64,000 nucleotides of DNA from Geosiphon pyriformis (GCA_016748015.1 JAAOMT010000429.1:186001-250000), one strand, 5' to 3'. Shown: positions 1 to 12,263, counted from the first letter of the stretch. Program-made: numbers and translations. Notes: generated by a model from the letters alone, not told the origin.

Positions 1-1263
1 AACATTATTTATTATTGAAACTTCAGAAACCCAGACAGTCAGCTCAGATTAATACAAGAACATGAAAAAGAAACCATTTTATATAACATGTACTCAGACC
101 TTTTATCAGCATATCTAGGAAAAGACAGCACCACCCAGAGAACACTAGAATATTATTTTTGGCCTCAAATGAGAAAAGACATTCATGAATACATTAAGTC
201 TTGTGATAGTTGTCAAAGAAGAAGAAGAACTCGCCCTACAGAACCTTTAAACCCAATCAAAGTTAGACAGCTTTTTGACTAAATTGGTATCAATTTAGTC
301 AAACCACTCCTTATTACAAACCAAGAAAACTGTTATATTGTAGTAGCTGTAGACTATCTCACCAAATGGCCTGAAGTCAGAGCCATTCAACGAGCAGATG
401 CAAAATCAGTAGCAAGCTTCATCTATGAAAACATTATTTGTAGACATGGATGTCCAATAGAACTTTTATCTGATTAAGGAACACATTTCGTGAACAATTA
501 AATCCAGGAAATTTGTGGATGATTTAATGTCAAGAGACCATTATCTTCATCCTACCATCCACAAACAAATGAACTTGTAGAATGTTTTAACAGGACATTA
601 TGTGAATTATTAGCCAAAGTCTTAACCGATTTTGAGCAAGAATAGGATCTCTTTATTCCATCAGTGTTACTGGCATATAGAACACTAAAACAAGATACCA
701 CAAAACACACACCATTTGATTTAACATACGAAAGGACAGCAACATTACCAATTAGTTTTATAGTGGAAACATACTCAGCACAACCAATTGATAAAAACAA
801 TTTCCAAGAAACACTACAATGAAGAGTCTACACTCTACTTAGCACGTTAGAAGGAAAATAACAAATAGCAGCCACCCATATTAAACACTTCCAAGCTCAA
901 CAAAAAGAACAGCATGATGACAAATTGTCTCCAGTTACCAGTGGATTTAAAATCGGAAACAAAGTTCTCTTACACAGAACTAAAGCTGAAAAACAATAGA
1001 GTGGAAAATTTGAAAATAAATGAGATGAACCATTCTTTATCCATGAAGTCCTAGGCAATGGATCATACAAGCAAAGACTTGATAACAAAATTCTAGCAAA
1101 AGTTGCACATGGAGATTGTTTGAAACACTATAATTCCAGAAACAATCCTGAACCATTAATTCCACAAATTGGCACACATTCCTTTTTAATCAATCCCAAA
1201 GATATTCCCTGGAATTTAAAACCAATAGTTGTTATTAAACAACCTCCCAACTTGAACACTTAA
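1..1263 (+). pseudogene. gypsy-A pol C-terminus: integrase pseudogene
   Basis: This is the integrase end of a gypsy polyprotein, which would insert the element's cDNA into the host genome. The zinc-binding region contains KSCDSCQRR (about 196-225), and the core contains AVDYLTKW (about 346-370), SSYHPQTNE (about 547-573) and a GPY/F-like stretch FENKxDEPFF. One frame runs through the whole region but is cut by several stops. Where copy B reads Gln or Trp, this copy reads TAA, TAG or TGA. The HLGK of copy B is YLGK here (CA[C/T] to TAT), so a zinc-binding His is lost by a C-to-T change. The frame ends at TAA 1261-1263. It is certainly integrase and certainly non-functional. Confidence 0.88.
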
Positions 1264-1386
1264 TTTAAATTTATTATTATAGTTATCTTCTTATAATTTA
1301 GAAACAATCTCACAAAAACAAAACAAAAAATAACATAAAAACCCATATACCAAAAGCAATTTTCTTTTATTTTCAAATCTCTTATA

Positions 1387-2106
1387 ATGACTATTCCTCA
1401 AAACATTTAACAATTATTCCAAAAACTAATGTTAGCTTTAAAAACAATATCCGAATTATCCATTACTGTTACTAGAAACCACATTAATTATACCTAAACA
1501 GAAGTAGTTACAAATTCAGCCCCAAATTCACGAAAATATTATCCATATAAAAAGAACACAAGAAGTTATTCTGGAATTCACCTGCCAGAACTTTTAAAGT
1601 TTGCTTTAAGAGAAAACTTAATGCTCACTCCTATTAGTATTCCACCAAATACTACTATTTAACAAAAACTTCAACTGTGTCTTAACAAAGAAAACTATGA
1701 CTATACTCCAATATATAGATATTTATACATTGGAAAAACACTTCACAAACAAAAACGAGAGTTTACAGCAGCAAACCTCACAAAAGAAGCTATTCGAAAA
1801 CAACTCCACAATAAATTTAAGACAACAGCTGGACCTACAAACAGTTGTTATAAACTAAGAGCTGTTCTTAGACTTTATGACCTATTTTACACCCGTGAAA
1901 ACGTCTTACAAAACCCAATTTTACAACTTTTGAAGATTCAATACATTGGAAAGCTCACAAAACTGAAATTTCAACAATTTTCAGACCAAATTTCTTCAAT
2001 AATTTTGGATTATTATCTGGAAATTACAGATAGTACTTGAACTTCAATGGAGCTCAGTTTTGAGGAAGAGGTTATATTACCAAATGAAATTAGAGATATT
2101 ATTTAA
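1387..2106 (+). pseudogene. gypsy-A extra ORF downstream of integrase
   Basis: A frame of 240 codons starts at ATG 1387, about 120 bp after the integrase stop, and ends at TAA 2104-2106, 32 bp inside the 3' LTR. It begins MTIPQNI and includes YKKNTRSYSGIHLPELLK. Four internal stops replace residues that copy B keeps as Gln or Trp. The copy B counterpart (22243-22962, -) spans exactly the same 720 bases, so the frame has been preserved without net insertion or deletion. I recognise no domain: no signal peptide, no clear membrane segment, and many Lys, Leu, Ile and Asn. Possible roles (inference only) are a capsid, envelope-like or accessory protein. Confidence 0.7.
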
Positions 2107-3055
2107 CATGAAATTATCTTTATAATTCTTATTATTAATTAGCATATATTATTGTTCAAATTACCACTTATTATATTAGCAAAATATCTGAAATTATTAT
2201 TTAATTAATAAACCCAATTTGCACATAACATAAATATAACCTAATTGCAATAATTAATCATGCAATATCCCAAACTATATAACATTCAAAAAGTTTGCCG
2301 AAATTTGTAGAAATTTGCCGAAATAATTGATAGTTCACCGAAATATCTAATAGTTCACAGAAATAACTTGTAGTTTACCAAAATGTATCTTTAGTTCAGC
2401 AAAATTGTAAAAAAGAGCAAAGTTCAAGTTCATAAAATAGTGTTATGACAAGTTGTATAAAAAAAAAGCTTCTCTCTTTGAGAAAATGTATCTTACTTTA
2501 GATTTATTACTTAGAATCATTTCTACACACACAAAAAGAAATAAATATCAAATAATTTAAAAAACCAAATTCTTTAATTATTGTACTTGGAAAATCCCCA
2601 AAACCCAACTAACGTTTTGAAATTGATTAGCTACCAATTTCAGTAAACTGTTAGTGACTCCAGGCCTGAATAGAAAAACGTTTCCCTTGATAAAATTCTA
2701 TTTCTTTTATATTTCTTTTATTTTTCTTTTCTTTTCTTATTACAATCATTAGGGTAGCCTACAGACAAGATTTTTGTAGAAGAGTTGACTTTCACAGCAA
2801 AGTAACTACACATTTTTAGTGAGCTTTCAGACAAGCAATTCCTGGGAAAGAGTTGACATTTACTACAATGTAACTATACAAAGTAACTGGTATGGAATTG
2901 GCCATTCCACTTATAAGCCCAGCAGTTCAAATTATAGGAGATAATTTGAAAATAAATTCAGTTACTGGAGGTTCAACCACATCCAGAAAATGAGAATTCA
3001 CAGCAAACAGGCATCAACAACATTTAAGAAAAGAGACCAAAAACCTCCAGTAATA
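2075..3055 (+). repeat. gypsy-A 3' LTR
   Basis: A copy of the LTR family also present at 21293-22274, 30161-31143 and 33844-34808. It begins TATTACCAAATGAAATTAGA and ends CTCCAGTAATA. The terminal TGTTAC/GTAACA inverted repeat seen in copy B is here decayed to TATTAC/GTAATA by transitions. It is about 981 bp long. The last bases of the extra ORF read into it. Confidence 0.88.
2291..2410 (+). promoter_or_regulatory. Tandem ~20-bp repeat array inside the LTR
   Basis: About six diverged units of 20-21 bp lie in a row, with a core like TT(C/T)(A/G)CCGAAAT followed by an A+T-rich spacer ending in TAG (for example GTTCACCGAAATATCTAATA). The same array is present, equally diverged, in the other three LTRs of this family. 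Its place in the upstream part of the LTR fits a U3 enhancer-like array, which is an inference. No binding protein can be named. Confidence 0.5.
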
Positions 3056-5375
3056 TTGGGTATTTTTCTGTTAACTAAAAATCTCTCAAAGCCTAGTTTG
3101 ACCAAGGCACATTCTAATATTTGTTTTTTCACCAACTTTATGCTAAAAAAAGCCATCTCAAATAAGCAGTTTTTATATTTAGTATTAGCCATTTTTTATT
3201 CTATTGTTAATTACAGAATGCAATTTAGCTTTATTTCTATTAGTGTGTATAATAAATAAAATGTCTTAATCTGTAAAGACCTGAAATTAAAATTTGATCT
3301 GCCTCTTAATTTCCTAAGTGATACAATTCATTACCCTTTTTTTTATGGTTTGAAGACTTTTAAGCAGATTTAATCTAAGAGTAAATTGGTGTTGCTTGTG
3401 AGTTTTGCAAACTCTGATGATATTTTGGATTATTTGTTTTCTCACAGGTCTCATGACTTGCAAGTTTTGTGTTGGCACTCTATTTATCTCTTGAGTTCTC
3501 TGGTTTGTATTTATGTCAATCTTTTTAATAACTTTTTGGTGAAAGTGGTCTGTATTTTTTTTGATTACAATTTGTCTTTAGGTGGTCTTATGTACAATTT
3601 TTTTGTTTTTGGAATAGAGTGCTTATGTTAACTGTTTTTGGTAAATCTAAATTTTTCAAGCTTTTCTCTTCACTTTAATGTTATGGCATTGCCTTTGTGA
3701 ATTAATTTCATAATTATTATAGTAATATTTTTAATTAAAAAACCTTCAAGCAGTGGAAAAAGTTGGACCTTCACAGCTCTATTCATGACTGGTTTAATTT
3801 TTTTGTTGTTTTTCTTAATAACTTGGCTTTTTTTTCTGCTTCTTTTTCTTTTTCTAAAGATAGTGTTGGTCTTTTGAATGTTTTTAAGTTTTATGAATTT
3901 GAATCAATTAGTAGTCAACTGCCTTGTATTAATGTTAATAGTCTGTCTGTTTACATAAATAGATTTTTGAAAGACTTGAATATCATTGACAAAAGAGCTG
4001 GCATTGCAGTTTTTTTTGATGATATTAACTTGGATTTAAGTGTTAGAGTTTCTGGCTTGATGTTCTCTACTTTGATAAAATTACAAACTATCGTATTGGT
4101 CTTTAAGTATGCTCTTTTTTTTAGCTTAGTTTACTTGTTTTTTAATAATCAGACTGCTTTAAATACATGCAAGTCGAAATTGCATTTGGTATGTCCAAAT
4201 TTTTATAATTAGTATTGAGTGGAACATTAGCACATTGTGGACATTATTCATAGCAAAAATTTGAGAGTAAAATAACACAAAGTGAAGAATTACTTAGGTG
4301 TTTTAGAGAATAAATGTGCTGATGCTTTTGCTGTTGTCATTTCTCTCTTTGATTGGTATTTTTTTCCCTTTATTTAAGAAAACACTGTATTATGACTGGT
4401 GATAATATTGTTTTTGGTAATTCTAGATATTTTGTTTATGATATTTTTAGATCTGTTTATCATATACACTGGAAGATTGGTTCTGGTTCTAAGATTTTGG
4501 TGGGTGATTTGCTTTCAGATATTGACTGGCTCAGTTTTTTTTTGGTGTGACATCTTAATTTGCACATGGTTGCAAGTTTTACAAGCAAATCTTTTACTGG
4601 TATATGCACTTATTTCATGAAAACTTTACATTATTGGCTATCTGTTGCTGTTTGAAAGCATTTGTATAATGAATGCTACCCTAGTGTATTATGTTTATAC
4701 TATGATAATATTAAGGTTTTGGATTATGTGTTCTCTTATGAGACTAATAGTTTTGTCTGTTATCAATTGTTAGATGCTTATACAGCTTATTGAAAAGTGC
4801 TTTTTGGTTTTCCTTACTCCTTTTCTCATGTTTTTTAGTTTCTGTTATTTTGTGCTTCTGATATATTTATGTATACAGCTCTTTGTAAGAGTTTTGTTTT
4901 TGAGGGTTGGCTTTAAGAGGCTATTTCTGTCTTTTATAATTCCAAAGTTGCAAGTCAAAGGGTTGTGGAATTTTTGCATGCTTTTTGTCTCACTTTTAGG
5001 GATAATATTTGGCCAATTTGTGCTAAGCATTATGTCTTTATAGAAAGAAATAGACTAATCCCACTTGATAGTTTGGCTTTTGTTTTAGTTTCTGGGTTTT
5101 CTTTGGGGTTTTCTATTGGTGTTGTCAAATTGCTTGGAATTGCTAAGACATTTGGTATTCATTTTGGTTTTTATAGATCTTATTTATTTTTTTCAGATAT
5201 TAGTAATATGGCTTTAGTTCACATAGTTGCTTAGTGTTGTTCTAATTGGTTTAAGTAGTTAATTATATATAGTAAGAGCATGATTTACACTTAGTTTAAA
5301 TTATTTATATAATGTATAGTACTAAATAGCATTTGAATCTCATTCATAAAACATAATAAAAAAATATATTATAAT
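3056..5375 (+). mobile_element. LINE-A, 3' fragment interrupted by gypsy-A
   Basis: Immediately after the gypsy LTR the sequence resumes inside a LINE ORF2 at the point equivalent to about 11560 in LINE-B (GIFLxTxxLxKPSLTKAH). It then runs through the RNase H region and the C-terminal region to the shared LINE 3' tail (about 5235-5375, ending in an A-rich stretch with ATAATAAAAAAATAT). It is more decayed than LINE-B. Confidence 0.85.
3057..5234 (+). pseudogene. LINE-A ORF2 C-terminal half (end of RT, RNase H, C-terminal domain)
   Basis: The translation can be followed in several broken pieces. One matches the region after the RT palm (3057-3260, SKPSLTKAHSNICFF; 3386-3631, SHRSHDLQVLCW). Another matches RNase H (about 3930-4330): SVYINRFLKDLN stands where LINE-B has VYMDGSLKNLD, so the first catalytic Asp is gone, and IKLQTIV stands where AELQAI is expected, so the Glu is gone too. 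The C-terminal part (4965-5234, RDNIWPICAKHYVF) matches LINE-B 13490-13727. Numerous stops and frameshifts make it non-functional. Confidence 0.85.
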
Positions 5376-7139
5376 AAATTAATTATTTTAAAACATCAAT
5401 AAATAAAATCTTATTTTAAAACAAAAAATATTAAACAAATTATTAATAAATAATATTTTATCTTTTAAAAAATACTTTTTGTATTAACCAAAAAATTGTT
5501 TAAAAAACTAATTAACAATTTAATAAAAAATTAAAGTAGATATTATAATATTTAACTTATAATTTGTAAATCTATTACTTTATAATTAAAAAATTATAAA
5601 TATTAATTATATTTGTTTAAAAAAATATATTAGCAATTTTTTTGTTTAAATTTGGTTAAATTTTTTTAATTTATACAATACATTATTTTATTAAGAAAGT
5701 TTTTAAACAGACTAATCTTAAATTTCAATTTTTTTTTAATTAATAAGTTTTATTTCTTATAAATATTTTTAGAAACAAAATTAAATTAAGATATATAATT
5801 AACTATAAATTAAAAAATTATTAAGATTAAATATAAAAACTGTTTATTTAAAATAGTTTTTTTAAGATTATATTCGCAAAAAATTTAATATTAATATAAG
5901 TTTTTTTTTAATTAACAAAAAAATTTCAAAATATTTATGTATTGTCTTTTTTTTAACAATAAAAATAAGTACTTTATTAATATTTAAAACAAATATTTTG
6001 ATTTTATTAATAAAAATAACTATTTTTTAATTATTTATTAAAATATTGTTGATTTTAAAAAACTTATTAACAATATTTTAAATATATTATATAACAGTTT
6101 AAAAATTATTAATTTAAATTATATTATTAACTAAAGTACAAATTATTAAAAAAAATTAAGTTAATTTGAATTTAATTTTATTAATTCTTACAACAAATTT
6201 TAAATTAATTCTGTAACTATTTATTTGTTTATGTTTTTTGATCTTATAAAAAAGAGTATAAAATTTTTTTTAAAACAAAGATAAGAAGATCTTTTTTTAA
6301 TTTAATTTATTATATATTTTATAGTTATTTATTAAACCAAAATTAGTTATAATTCTATTAATTTTATTATTATATATTTTAATTTGATTAAACTATTTTT
6401 TAACAAAGACTAGTTAATTTTATACATGTTTTATAAAATTAACTACAATCTTTTTTTTTAAAAACATTTTTAATCACTGAATCTACAAAGTGTTTTTTAA
6501 AACCAAAAAATTATTATTACAAAAAATATTAAACTTGTAATATATTAAAAAAATCCAATTAAACGAAATTTTAAAAAGTATTTTTTAATAGTTTTAATTA
6601 ATATAGTATACTAAGTATTAATAAAAACATCTTCTTATTTATAAAATTTAAAAATTATTGACATTTAATCTTTTTACTGAGTAGTTAAAACTATATATTT
6701 TATTAAATATATGTTTAATAAATTTATCACAGTATTTTTAAAGTTTATTAAAAATACTAAATAAATTTACTGTTTTATTATCAAAAATTTTTTAATCATT
6801 AATAATAATTTATTTTATGTAATCTATTTTATAATATTATTAAATACCTTATTATTTACATATTTTAAAAAGCATATTATTGTTGTTAAGATCTGAAACT
6901 TTATTTAATACTGATATTTTTTTAATTTAATCTTTTATTATTTTATTAATCTTAAATATAATTTTATTTGACTTTAAGATTAACTTATTATTGAAAATTA
7001 AATAATTTAAAATAATTTTTTTTAAAAAAATACTTTAAAATATTCTTAACTATATGACTTTTATTATTTACAAAATTATTTATGTATTTTTAATAATTAT
7101 TTAACTAAAAAAAACTTCTTTTTCTTCTTCATCCTAAAT
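5376..7139. other. Extremely AT-rich spacer, no gene seen
   Basis: About 1.76 kb made almost entirely of A and T with few G. I see no open frame, repeat boundary or RNA gene. It may be transposon DNA decayed beyond recognition, but nothing in it can be aligned by eye. Confidence 0.7.
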
Positions 7140-7249
7140 TCCCAAAAAAGAGTTAAAAGTTTTAGTGAAAGAAGTTTTTAGCCATTCAATATGACAAATC
7201 CAAACCGTTTTTTGATTTCCAGGCCACCATTGGCCTTACTATTGCTGTC

Positions 7250-9053
7250 ATGAAGAAGGTTGTAAAAGATTCTAGTGCTGGTAATGGTTTTGAATCTGTT
7301 CTATCAAGAAAAAAAAAAGAGTGGTGTTTTGGCTAAGAGTGTTTTGGTAGGAGAGGGTGTTATTAAAACAACTGGAAATCACTCATGAAATTCTGAGACT
7401 GGTGACACTACCGAGTCTGAGAGTGTTGACATAAAGAAAGAGTGCCTTATTGAAGAAACCAGTATCGATTATAATGAAAGGGATATATTTGATGGTGGAG
7501 ACTCCAACCAAACACTGAAGAGCTTAGGTATCAAAATTAAGACCAAGAAAGTATTGGACAAACCACTGGGCAAAATCAACTTTGAGGATGGCTTTGATAA
7601 TAGTAATTTTCTGGATAAGTCTGTTCTCTTTCTACCTTTTCTTTTGCTTAAACCTTCAGTTCATGTTTCTGTTCACAAATCCTTCATTTTGGATATCAAT
7701 TTGGTGGCCATTGCTGGGAAATTTTCTCAGAAAAAATTGAATTTTATCAAGAAAATTTTTTCAGATGTGAATGGTTTTGGGGGGGCCTCTATCCCCTCAA
7801 AATTTGGTGGAATAATTTATGTGACTTTTACTTCTGAAATGGTGATGATGGCTACAGGAAAATTGGCTTATGATTATAATGTTGTGGTAAACACAGATCT
7901 TAAGTATCTGGTAAACAATCGTACAAATTGGGATATTGTGATTAAGGTGATTTCTGTTGGTATATCAATTGAGGCAGTGCACATAGCTGTTTCCAAATTT
8001 GGAGTTGTTGTGTCAATCAAAATGCAGTTGGTAGGACTGTGGCAAAAAGCAATTGTCACTTTGGAAGATTCTAATCAGACTGATTTGTTGGCATCCAAGT
8101 GGTCTATTTTTATCAGGAAAGATGCGGTCCGGGTGGCCAGAGCTAATATGGATAAACAGACATGGGATTCCAGAGATGAGTTTAAGGCATTGCTTTACAC
8201 TTTTTTTGTAGGAACCAATGCACATGATCTTTGGGATTTTATTGGTTCAGTGAGTGGAAAAACATGTGTCATCGAGCACAATTCAGTTAATTACACTCAG
8301 GCACACTGCACTACAATGTGTTTTGAGTTTGAGAGTGATCTAAATTGGGCTTTGGCCAATACTCTAGTGATAAATGATGTCAGACTCCATTGGTCACATC
8401 TGTTTGCTGTTTTATGTTCCTCTTGCAATTCTCTTGGTCATACATCTAGGAATTGTAAATCAGCTGGTGTGTCTTCAAGTCCGAAGAGCAAGAGAGCTTC
8501 TTTCTCAGTTCAGAATTGGTTTAGATTGGCAAAGATTTATGAAAAGAAGTCTGCTCCTGTTTCTCATCTTTTGGCTTTTGGTGGGAAAACTTGGGCATTA
8601 GTGGTTGGCTCTATTCCTTTGGGCACTTCTCTTAAATATGACTCTCAGCTTAGTTCTATTAGAAATGGTAAACCTCTTCTTCTAGTAGTGAATGATTTGG
8701 AAAAATGTTTGGTTAGCATTGAAAGCAGTCTTGTCAGCCTTGCAGAACAAATTGGTGAGTTGGCTAAGAGGTTAGAATCATTTGTGCTGGCAGTTTCTCA
8801 GTCTAGCCCTGAATGTCAGCTGCCAGTAACTCCTCCATCACAGAATTAAGAGGAAGATATAGTAATAGGAGTGAATTTGGGTAATGCCACTAATGACAAG
8901 ACTGCTACCATTTCGGGTTCAACTGTCTTACCTGAGGTTGTGAAATTGGAAAACATGTTGGAAGGTCTCTCTGCTTTGGTCATGAGCCTATCAGTGTGCT
9001 TGGATGGTTTGGCTTTGGCAGGTGGTGCTCCTTTTCTATCTCTTTTTCAATAA
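7250..9053 (+). pseudogene. LINE-B ORF1 (RNA-binding protein with CCHC zinc knuckle)
   Basis: ORF1 packages LINE RNA. The longest open part is 7554-8849, about 431 codons. Upstream, the frame continues from ATG 7250 through a frameshift in the A run near 7310 and one TGA. Downstream, it continues past a TAA (8847-8849) to 9053 in the same frame. The N-terminal third is acidic and Ser-rich. The middle (about 7910-8110) resembles an RRM (IVIKVIS, FGVVVSIKMQLVGLWQKA). A CX2CX4HX4C knuckle, CSSCNSLGHTSRNC, lies at about 8414-8455. The C-terminal part (8700-9053) is Leu-rich (ESSLVSLAEQIGELAKRLES) and may form a coiled coil. LINE-C ORF1 has the same order. Confidence 0.87.
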
Positions 9054-9071
9054 GTAGTCTGGTATAGAAAA

Positions 9072-9760
9072 TTGCTACGTGTAATGTTCATGGATTGAAC
9101 AATCCTACGAAGCAAGATAATGTTATTTGTTAACACAAAGATATGAACAATTTGGTTTCTATTTTTATGGAGTTAAAACTTAAAGGGAAAGTTTACCTAT
9201 GATTGACCAACAAATTTGATGGTGTTCAGGTTTTTACTTCTGGTCTGGATTCTGGTTTTTTGGATGCTGGTGTGTTGATCGTCATGAATTCTTCTTTAGC
9301 AAAACACATCTGCAAGGTCTCTGAGGTGCCTGGTTGGCTCCTATTCATCAAGTTGCTTTTCAAAAATAAACTTTCAGTGTCTATTTTGGGGCTCTATGCT
9401 GGTGCTTTATCAGTGGTTTGGTTTTTTCAGGCTGGTGAAATCAACTCTCTTATTGCTAAAGCTGTTAATGAGTCTTTTTTTGTCATCCTTGGTGGTGATT
9501 TTAATGAAGATGGTTCTTGAAAGTGTGCGAGTTTCAAAAAGTGCCTTGAGTTGGGGTTGGTTAACTCTTTGATTGGAAGTCTGGTCATTAAAATGCCTAC
9601 TTGGGCAAATTCTAGAGGTGTCATGAAAACTATTGATTATGTGTTTGTTTCACCAAATCTGGTCAATTCTTTGGTACATTGTGGTGTTTTGGACATCAGT
9701 AAATATTTTAATACAGACCACCAGGCTGTGTCTGTGTCTGTGGCCTGGGTGGTTTATTAG
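9072..9760 (+). pseudogene. LINE-B ORF2, endonuclease domain
   Basis: An endonuclease/exonuclease/phosphatase fold that nicks target DNA for reverse transcription. Visible motifs are ATCNVHGLNNPTKQ at the start (metal-site Asn), GGDFNED at about 9490-9510 (catalytic Asp and Asn) and TDHQAV at about 9714-9731 (catalytic Asp-His). The motif before the Leu-Lys pair reads FMELKL, where LINE-C has TETKL. Stops interrupt the frame at about 9136, 9200 and 9518. The catalytic core residues remain, unlike in LINE-C. Confidence 0.85.
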
Positions 9761-12263
9761 ATACATGCTTGTTTTCTTTTCGCAAGCAGGTGAATAAAGA
9801 TTGTTGGAAATTTAATGTCAAAAATGTCAGTGAGGCTAAATGGCTTGAGTTTAAGGATGCTATGGCTGCTAACACTACTATGTTTTCAGGTGTATTTGGT
9901 GTTGCTGTGAAGTTTTTTGATCTTGGTACTATGTAAGACATTATTTGTAAGATTATGGTTTTTTCAGCTGGTAGTGCTTTCAAGAAAAAATGGTTTAAAG
10001 GTTTTGATACAGTTTACAATAAAATGTCGTCTAGGTTTCATAAGCTGGAGCTGTTGGTTTCCAAGCTAGTGAAGGCTTTTTGTTTGAGTTCTAGTGTCAG
10101 TTTTACTTCGCTTTTGGGTACATAGAACAACCTTGACTCTGCTAGTGCTTCAACAGTAAGATCTATGTTTTTTTCTGGTGCTAAATTTGATAACATTCAT
10201 TCTGCTCTGGCCAAAGCAAGGAAGTTATATTGCTCTTCTAAATTGTTGGAGTCCAAGTGTGCTGAAAAATCTCACATTAGACAGGCTATTACCAATAAGA
10301 TAGAGAGTTTTGAACTGGATAAGAGTCATACAATCAGAAGTGTGTTGGAATGTCCCTTTCGCAAAGTGGTTTTGAACCATCTGGTCGTGGACAATGAGTT
10401 AATTCTTAAACCTGATTTGGTTAAATCCAAAGTAGATGCTATCATAGAAGGATGGACCAAGAAATGTGTAGTGGTTGATGATATTTCTGATACTTGGTCT
10501 CATCAATACTAATCTTTGGACTATGTCTTTGATGATGCTTTTTCTGGGATGATGAGTGAGATTAATTTTGATGAGTTGCATTGTGTAATAACTAATTTTC
10601 CAGATAAGAAAGCTGCTGGTCTCTCGGACATCTCTAATGAGCTTTGGAAACATTGTGATAAGTTGGTTTTGGGTTTGCTTTTGGTTCTTTTGAATTCTTA
10701 TTTGTTTTGTGAGTTGGTGTCTGGTCTTTGGAAGGAAGCTTGGGTTTTAATGATTCCCAAACCTTATGAGTGGAAGGGTGTTCTCACGAATATTCATTCT
10801 ATTGCCTTGATTAAAACAGCTCACAAGATTCTATCCAAGATTTTTTCAAATAGGATCTTACTGGCTTGCAGCTCATATGATGTTCTGTGTGGTGACAATT
10901 TTTCAGTTTTAAAGGGTACAACAACTCAGTCTCTTATTTTTGTGGTTGGCTTGGTAATTGAGGATGCTTTGGAAAAAAACCAGAAATTTTGGCTTGTTTT
11001 GCAGAACATGCAGAAGGTGTATGATTTGGTTGGCTGGAAACACCTTGAAAAAGCTTGGTCAAGATCAAAATGTGTAGTAAATTTGTTTGCTTTTTTGGTA
11101 GTATTTATAGGGACCAAACCAACTGTGTTATGACAGATTTTGGTTTGACAGATGGTTACCAGATGTTTGATGAGTTGGATCAAGGTGAAGTTTTTTCCTT
11201 TTTGCTGTGGTGCATATTTTATGATTCTTTTTTGTGTGAAGTCAAGTGTCAAGAGAGTGTGTGTGGTTACAGACTCAATTTTTATTTTGTTTCTGGGAGT
11301 GATTGCACTGAGTCTTAGGCTGGGTTTTCTACTTTCCTTGCTGCTGGTGTCTTTGTTAATGATACTTTTTGGGTTGATAGCAGTCAGGCTGTTACTCAAC
11401 ATATTCTCAACATTGCTAGTGAATTTTTTCAAGTCAATAACATTTCAATTAATAATGACAAAACTGTGGCCATTTCAATCAACAGCAAGGTTGGTGTTCC
11501 ATCTCTTTTTATTAGTGGTTTGCCTATTTCTATTGTCCGTAGAGGGGAATCTCATCAGTATTTCGGTATCTTTTTGTCAACTGAGGGTCTTTTAAGGCCT
11601 AGCTTGACTAAAGCACATTTAGACATTCATTTCTTTACTAATTTAGTTCTAAGAAAGGCAGTTTTGGATAAGCAGTTTTTGTATTTGGTGTCAGCAGTTT
11701 TCCATTTCATAATTGGCTATAGAACACAGTTCGGCAATATTCCTGTTAGTGTGTCTGATAAATGGGATGCTCTGATTTACAAGGGCTTGAAGCTAAAAGC
11801 TGGTCTCCCAATAGACTTTCCCAGTAATACTATTCACCATCCCTCTTTTTATGGTTTAAAATCATTTTCACAGTGTCAATCTGAGAGTAAAGTAGCTTCG
11901 CTTATTAGTTTTGCAAACTCTGGCAGGATTTTGGGGCATCTGTTCAGTCACAGGTCACATAACTTACAGGTTCTATGTTGGCAGCCCATTTACCTATTGA
12001 TCTCTCTTGCTCGTATTCGTGTTAGTGTTTCTAATAATTTTTTGACTGGTATGGTTCACATTCTTTTTGATTGCAATTTGTCTTTGGGTGGCTTTTTGGC
12101 CAGTACTTTTCGGTTTTGTGACGGGGTTTTTATGTCTGTCATTCTTGATGAGTCTTTGTTTTTCAAGTTTTTATCTTCTCTCCAGCATTTTGGCATTGCC
12201 TTTGTGAATCAGCTTTGTGATTGTCATGATGTTGTTTTTAGCTGGTGCATCTTCAAGCAATAG
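9761..12263 (+). pseudogene. LINE-B ORF2, reverse transcriptase domain
   Basis: Target-primed reverse transcriptase. Fingers: IPKPYEWKGVLTNIHSIALI (about 10756-10815). Motif A reads LVLQNMQKVYD (about 10990-11025), where LINE-C has LVLQDMCKAYD, so the catalytic Asp is Asn here. Motif C reads FVNDT at 11352-11366, where FVDDT is expected, so a second catalytic Asp is lost (AAT at 11358-11360). The frame shifts near 11050 and contains several stops. Downstream, 11466-12263 is open and holds the thumb or connection region. Both losses are G-to-A changes. Confidence 0.87.

Larger units (their letters stand above)
1..3055 (+). mobile_element. Ty3/gypsy LTR retrotransposon copy A, 3' part (cut by window edge)
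   Basis: This is the 3' end of a gypsy element: degenerate integrase, then an extra ORF, then a 3' LTR. It is a diverged copy of the complete element at 21293-31143 on the opposite strand, and the two align through the integrase, the extra ORF and the LTR. Its right boundary is exact, because at 3055 the LTR ends in GTAATA (a decayed GTAACA) and a LINE reading frame resumes at once. The element is therefore nested in LINE-A. Its 5' half lies before base 1. Many in-frame TAA, TAG and TGA codons show it is dead. Confidence 0.9.

Noticed and set aside
10926..11432. 168-codon minus-strand frame inside LINE-B
   Set aside because: It lies antisense to the reverse transcriptase domain, which has clear motifs on the plus strand. 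The same holds for the other long antisense frames in the LINEs and in gypsy-B.
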